Source: Bernardetiaceae bacterium (GTDB lineage Bacteria; Bacteroidota; Bacteroidia; Cytophagales; Thermoflexibacteraceae). From it: 64,000 nt of DNA. Position numbers and translations under genes: made by a program. Below, piece after piece: positions 61,125 to 64,000 of this stretch (position 1 is its first letter; each line of letters opens with the position of its first letter). The stretch covers positions 88,581 to 152,580 of the forward strand of contig JANWVT010000008.1 of assembly GCA_025056255.1 (NCBI GenBank), written 5' to 3'. Below the pieces are notes generated by a model that made no database searches, had not been told where the DNA came from, and saw nothing but the letters and a program-made list of their open reading frames with translations.

Positions 61125-61930
61125 TGTTCTGTATCTTGAAATAAGGTTAAGGGCCGCAACCCTATTAACTCACTTTGTATTTTATTACGTTCAATTCTTT
61201 GTTCTGCCATTTTGCAATAGTCTGGTGATAACTCAATACCTATATAGTTTCTTTTGTGTCCCATAGCTACAACTGCTGTCGTTCCACTGCCCATAAATGG
61301 GTCTAAAATAGTATGTGCAGTAGTAGAAGAAATTATTCTGTCAATGAGCGCAACTGGAAATGGTGCAGGATGTTCATTTTTCATTTCCTGCTTAAATTCC
61401 CAAACATCTCCGAAGGCATTTGCCTTTGGAGCAAGTTTGAACTTTTTTTTGGGGATAAGATAAATAACTTCGTATGTCGGTAAAAAATAACCCGGATTAA
61501 AATTTATACCTCCTTTTCGTTTCCAAATAATAATTTGTCTAACTGGCAAATCCCTAATAATATCTTTTCTGTCTTGTAGTAATCCATCCTGAACTCGCCA
61601 TTTATGGTTGTAAAAAATTGCGCCATCATCTTTTATTAAGCGGAACATTTCTTTCAAGCACTTATATTGCCATTCTGCATACTCATCATGCGGCATATTA
61701 TCATCATAATGACTGTAACCGTTTACCAACGCTGCACCTGCCCACTTTCCACCACGTCCATCTTTCATGCCATTTCCTGTCGAGTTTTTCAGATTATAAG
61801 GCGGTGAGGTGACCACCAAGTCCACGCACTTATCAGGCATTTCTCGCATAACAGTCAAGCAGTCACCATTAATGATTTTATTTATATATTTTTCTTCAAA
61901 AGTCATTTGTCTTTGATTATTGTTTGTCAC
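61121..61930 (-). CDS. Site-specific DNA methyltransferase, beta-type order (M.MvaI-like)
   Basis: A 269-residue amino-methyltransferase. Motif IV TSPPYN (41-46) precedes the AdoMet-binding motif I DPFMGSGTT (210-218), the beta-class order. The SPPY form favours N4-cytosine methylation, as in M.MvaI. It should protect the target of the linked MvaI/BcnI-like endonuclease. The gene begins 65 bp inside palindrome C's edge, the first gene of this two-gene module, and overlaps the endonuclease gene by 4 bp. Confidence 0.88.
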   Translation of the reverse strand: MTNNNQRQMTFEEKYINKIINGDCLTVMREMPDKCVDLVVTSPPYNLKNSTGNGMKDGRGGKWAGAALVNGYSHYDDNMPHDEYAEWQYKCLKEMFRLIKDDGAIFYNHKWRVQDGLLQDRKDIIRDLPVRQIIIWKRKGGINFNPGYFLPTYEVIYLIPKKKFKLAPKANAFGDVWEFKQEMKNEHPAPFPVALIDRIISSTTAHTILDPFMGSGTTAVVAMGHKRNYIGIELSPDYCKMAEQRIERNKIQSELIGLRPLTLFQDTEQ

Positions 61931-61995
61931 TGTTCAAATTTACGATTTTAATTCACTGTCCATTCGTTTGCAGTCTGTTTTTTTAGCCTTGCCGG

Positions 61996-62121
61996 TAACA
62001 GAAAAGCATTTATGCAGGGCAGATTTAGTAGCACTACCGTTTCCACACGCACAAAACCTGATAAATAGCACAAAAGTTCAATTTAGCACGTCTGCCTGCC
62101 TTGCCACAAATGCAATGTTAG
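61996..62121 (-). repeat. attC-like palindrome C
   Basis: A 126-bp imperfect palindrome from TAAC at 61996 to GTTAG at 62117. Arms are GCATTTATGCAGGGCAG (62006-62022) and, at 62096-62113, the complement of GCATTTGTGGCAAGGCAG. It shares GCACGTCTGC (62086-62095) with palindrome A. Its right core lies 14 nt from the stop codon of the methyltransferase gene. Confidence 0.7.
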
Positions 62122-62130
62122 CACCTGTTT

Positions 62131-63381
62131 TTATTCTTTCCGCATTATTACGATATACTCGTTGTTCATTGTTTCGTCTTTCTTGCCTGTTACGTTTGTC
62201 GGGCTGTTTTTGCTTGGCATACGCTTGTTAGGAATGTTGCGAATAATGGTTTCTATGTGCATAAAACCTTGATTTTCAAAAAATTCTTTGGTTATTTCGT
62301 CTGTCGGTAAGACTTCACCTTTTACTTTTCTGTTTCCAACTACATAACAAGCATAACCGCCTTTTTTAATGGTTTTGGCTACGTTTGTAATAGACTTTTG
62401 ATAGTCGCAATAAAACGAAGAAACTTCTTTGGCTCGTTTTTCGTCTACTGCTGCAATTTTTTCAAGGCTCTCTTTAAGTGTCGGGCTATCAAAATTACAA
62501 ACTTCTTTTTGTCGTTTTCCGCCCATTAAATTGTTATCTATTTGGTTGGCGTTTTCTACGTCTAACCATTCGTTGGCAAGTCTTGAAAATTGTCCATATG
62601 CAACCGTTGTACGGCTGTCTCCGTAAGGCGGTGATGTTACTACAATATCAATACTTTCATTTTCAATATGTTGAACTTCGTTACTTGTATTAAAATCATA
62701 TACTTCTGAATTACCTTTGGGTTTTTGCTCTAAAAATGCTTTCAGCCCTTTATGGTTTCGGGCTAATTTACTTTGCATTAAACCAAAAACATCAGGATTG
62801 AATTTTTGCATTTGTTCGGCTGTCATTCGGAACAGTTTAAACTCGCTGTTACGTGTAAAACTGCTTTCTCTTACTGTTTCGCTAAATGCAACTTTAAAAA
62901 AATTGCTTACACTCTCATCCTCTATTTTATCTATAAATGCTTTGATAACAGCTAATTTTTCTTGTACGCCTTTATCAAACCAAAAGTCAATGTTGTTTAT
63001 TTGTGGAATAACTATGCTTACCTTATTGTTGAAATTGAACATCAAGGAAAATATATAATCGTTAAAATCTTTGAGGTACAAGTCTAAAACTTGTAGGTTT
63101 ATTTTAGTCGTTTTTGTTTTGGCAATAAGTCGTGCCAACGGGTTTAAGTCTGTACCTATGGCGTTAATTCCTTTCAAATTGGCTTCTACCAAACTTGTCC
63201 CTGTGCCACAATAAGGGTCAAAAAGCAGATGACTATCTGCACCGTATTTTGTCAAAATACGTTCTGCGATTTGCGGTATCATCATTGCAGGGTAGTTGTG
63301 ATAGCAATGCGTAAATTGTTTGGTGTTTGCCCCTACAAAGTCCCACGAAAAATCTGTATATTTTTTCTCGGTTAGTATCAT
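62131..63381 (-). CDS. Site-specific DNA methyltransferase, motif I first
   Basis: A 416-residue methyltransferase with motif I FDPYCGTGTSLVEA (54-67, AdoMet binding), TDLNPLARLIAKTK, and motif IV VVTSPPYGDSRTT (catalytic TSPPY 249-253), with a long target-recognition region between them. The TSPPY motif suggests N4-cytosine or N6-adenine methylation. It starts in a 4-bp ATGA overlap with the preceding BsaWI-like endonuclease and should protect that enzyme's site. Confidence 0.87.
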   Translation of the reverse strand: MILTEKKYTDFSWDFVGANTKQFTHCYHNYPAMMIPQIAERILTKYGADSHLLFDPYCGTGTSLVEANLKGINAIGTDLNPLARLIAKTKTTKINLQVLDLYLKDFNDYIFSLMFNFNNKVSIVIPQINNIDFWFDKGVQEKLAVIKAFIDKIEDESVSNFFKVAFSETVRESSFTRNSEFKLFRMTAEQMQKFNPDVFGLMQSKLARNHKGLKAFLEQKPKGNSEVYDFNTSNEVQHIENESIDIVVTSPPYGDSRTTVAYGQFSRLANEWLDVENANQIDNNLMGGKRQKEVCNFDSPTLKESLEKIAAVDEKRAKEVSSFYCDYQKSITNVAKTIKKGGYACYVVGNRKVKGEVLPTDEITKEFFENQGFMHIETIIRNIPNKRMPSKNSPTNVTGKKDETMNNEYIVIMRKE

Positions 63382-63992
63382 TTGTAAAGTGTTTTGAGGT
63401 CTGATACGATTTTGGAAAACTCGTGGATAGGCAATTTAAACTTACCCGATTTGGTAAGATATACAAAATCAAAGAAATTTAATATTCCTATTTGTTGTGG
63501 TTGCGTAATTTCGTCATAGAAATTGGTTGTGATGAAACCTACCCTAAAATCTGCTTTTACTTTAAAACTCAAACCGTATTTTTGTTTGATTTGCATACAG
63601 TCTTTTGACGTTGCAATGTCCATTAAAAGTTTCCATTTGTAGGTTTGCCCTGCTCTTTCTCTCAAAGAGGTTTTTATTGAGAAAATCAAAACAGGTGCTT
63701 TTTCTAATTTTTGGTTGTGGTAAATCATCAAATCTACGTCTGGTTTTTGCACATCATCGCCTACTTGTATCGTGGCGTAGTCTTCTATAAGTTTGTGTTT
63801 CTTTGGTTTTAGCGTGATAACTAAGTCCTTATTTATCAAACCTTCGTTCTGCAAATAAATTAAAGAGTATGCCACCAAACCTTGAAAACCATTTCCTGCA
63901 ACCGCTTTTCTTGTCTGTGAAGCATCGTTTATTTCACCACTTCTAATACGTTTTTGGATAATCTTTTCAACTTCTGCTGTCGAATTTTGCAT
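63378..63992 (-). CDS. BsaWI-like type II restriction endonuclease
   Basis: A 204-residue protein. The catalytic core candidates are Pro84-Asp85 with Asp87 (VQKPDVDLMIYH) and Ser105-x-Lys107 in FSIKTSLRERAGQTYKWKLL, the sequence characteristic of BsaWI-like enzymes of the CCGG-recognising group. BsaWI cuts W^CCGGW; the target here is inferred only. The gene begins at 63992, eight bases from the window edge, so an earlier start cannot be excluded. Its stop overlaps the methyltransferase start; here the endonuclease comes first. Confidence 0.78.
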   Translation of the reverse strand: MQNSTAEVEKIIQKRIRSGEINDASQTRKAVAGNGFQGLVAYSLIYLQNEGLINKDLVITLKPKKHKLIEDYATIQVGDDVQKPDVDLMIYHNQKLEKAPVLIFSIKTSLRERAGQTYKWKLLMDIATSKDCMQIKQKYGLSFKVKADFRVGFITTNFYDEITQPQQIGILNFFDFVYLTKSGKFKLPIHEFSKIVSDLKTLYK

Positions 63993-64000
63993 AATTTCGG

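Noticed and set aside
58757..63992. Calling the palindromes true integron attC sites
   Set aside because: The core sites GTTAG/TAAC with their flanks do not satisfy GTTRRRY/RYYYAAC in either orientation and no integrase or attI is seen, so only attC-like is claimed.
1..64000. CRISPR arrays, tRNA or rRNA genes
   Set aside because: No evenly spaced direct repeats, no cloverleaf with a recognisable T-arm and no rRNA segment were found on reading both strands by eye; a tRNAscan or Infernal run would settle it.

Overview
The window reads as chromosomal DNA of a Bacteroidota bacterium, most likely Cytophagales. The grounds are a SusC/SusD pair, a PorE-like type IX secretion protein, a BT_3928-type DoxX protein, DUF1599, promoters resembling TAnnTTTG with a TTG about 20 nt upstream, almost no Shine-Dalgarno sequences, many LxAC lipoboxes, and a mevalonate rather than MEP route to isoprenoids. 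No rRNA, tRNA or CRISPR was found.

Layout. 1-5829: the end of a Rieske oxygenase, a hybrid-less sensor kinase, a DUF4178 zinc-ribbon protein, a HAD phosphatase and an unknown lipoprotein/coiled-coil pair. 6192-19469: mostly housekeeping genes (phosphodiesterase, DEAD-box helicase, merR-metG, xer recombinase, hpf, priA, ferritin). 19896-26210: SusD/SusC facing away from a CpcT/CpeT-like protein and an exported TIM-barrel isomerase. 26684-39851: accD, fructose-bisphosphate aldolase, an HTH-PAS regulator, an XRE regulator, a UPF1-like helicase, an M20 peptidase, the porE-like/holin-like pair, a divergent elbB, bioA and an M48 protease. 40087-48607: HMG-CoA lyase, then a LuxC-like reductase and the mevalonate cluster (fni, mvaA, GYDIA-family GHMP kinase, mvaD, mevalonate kinase) ending in a ChaN-like gene. 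48728-58250: glmS, a tight six-gene envelope operon (DUF1599, DoxX, OppB-like permease, membrane protein, TlpA, TraB/GumN), folP and a SPOR-like exported protein.

58280-64000 is different in kind: AT-rich, lysine/asparagine-rich genes, all on the minus strand, bounded on the core side by a decayed IS5-type transposase. Between the gene modules lie three homologous imperfect palindromes of 126-128 bp (59345-59471, 60191-60318, 61996-62121). In two of them a GTTAG core sits exactly 14 nt from the stop codon of the module that reads into it. The modules are a BsaWI-like restriction-modification pair, an MvaI/BcnI-like restriction-modification pair, a VWA protein and a frameshifted unknown gene. 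This has the architecture of an integron-like cassette array (gene module plus a downstream folded site, single orientation), but its core sequences do not fit the integron attC consensus and no integrase is visible. It is the best candidate here for an undescribed system.

Limits: names rest on motif recognition and gene context. No searches, folding or alignments were computed.
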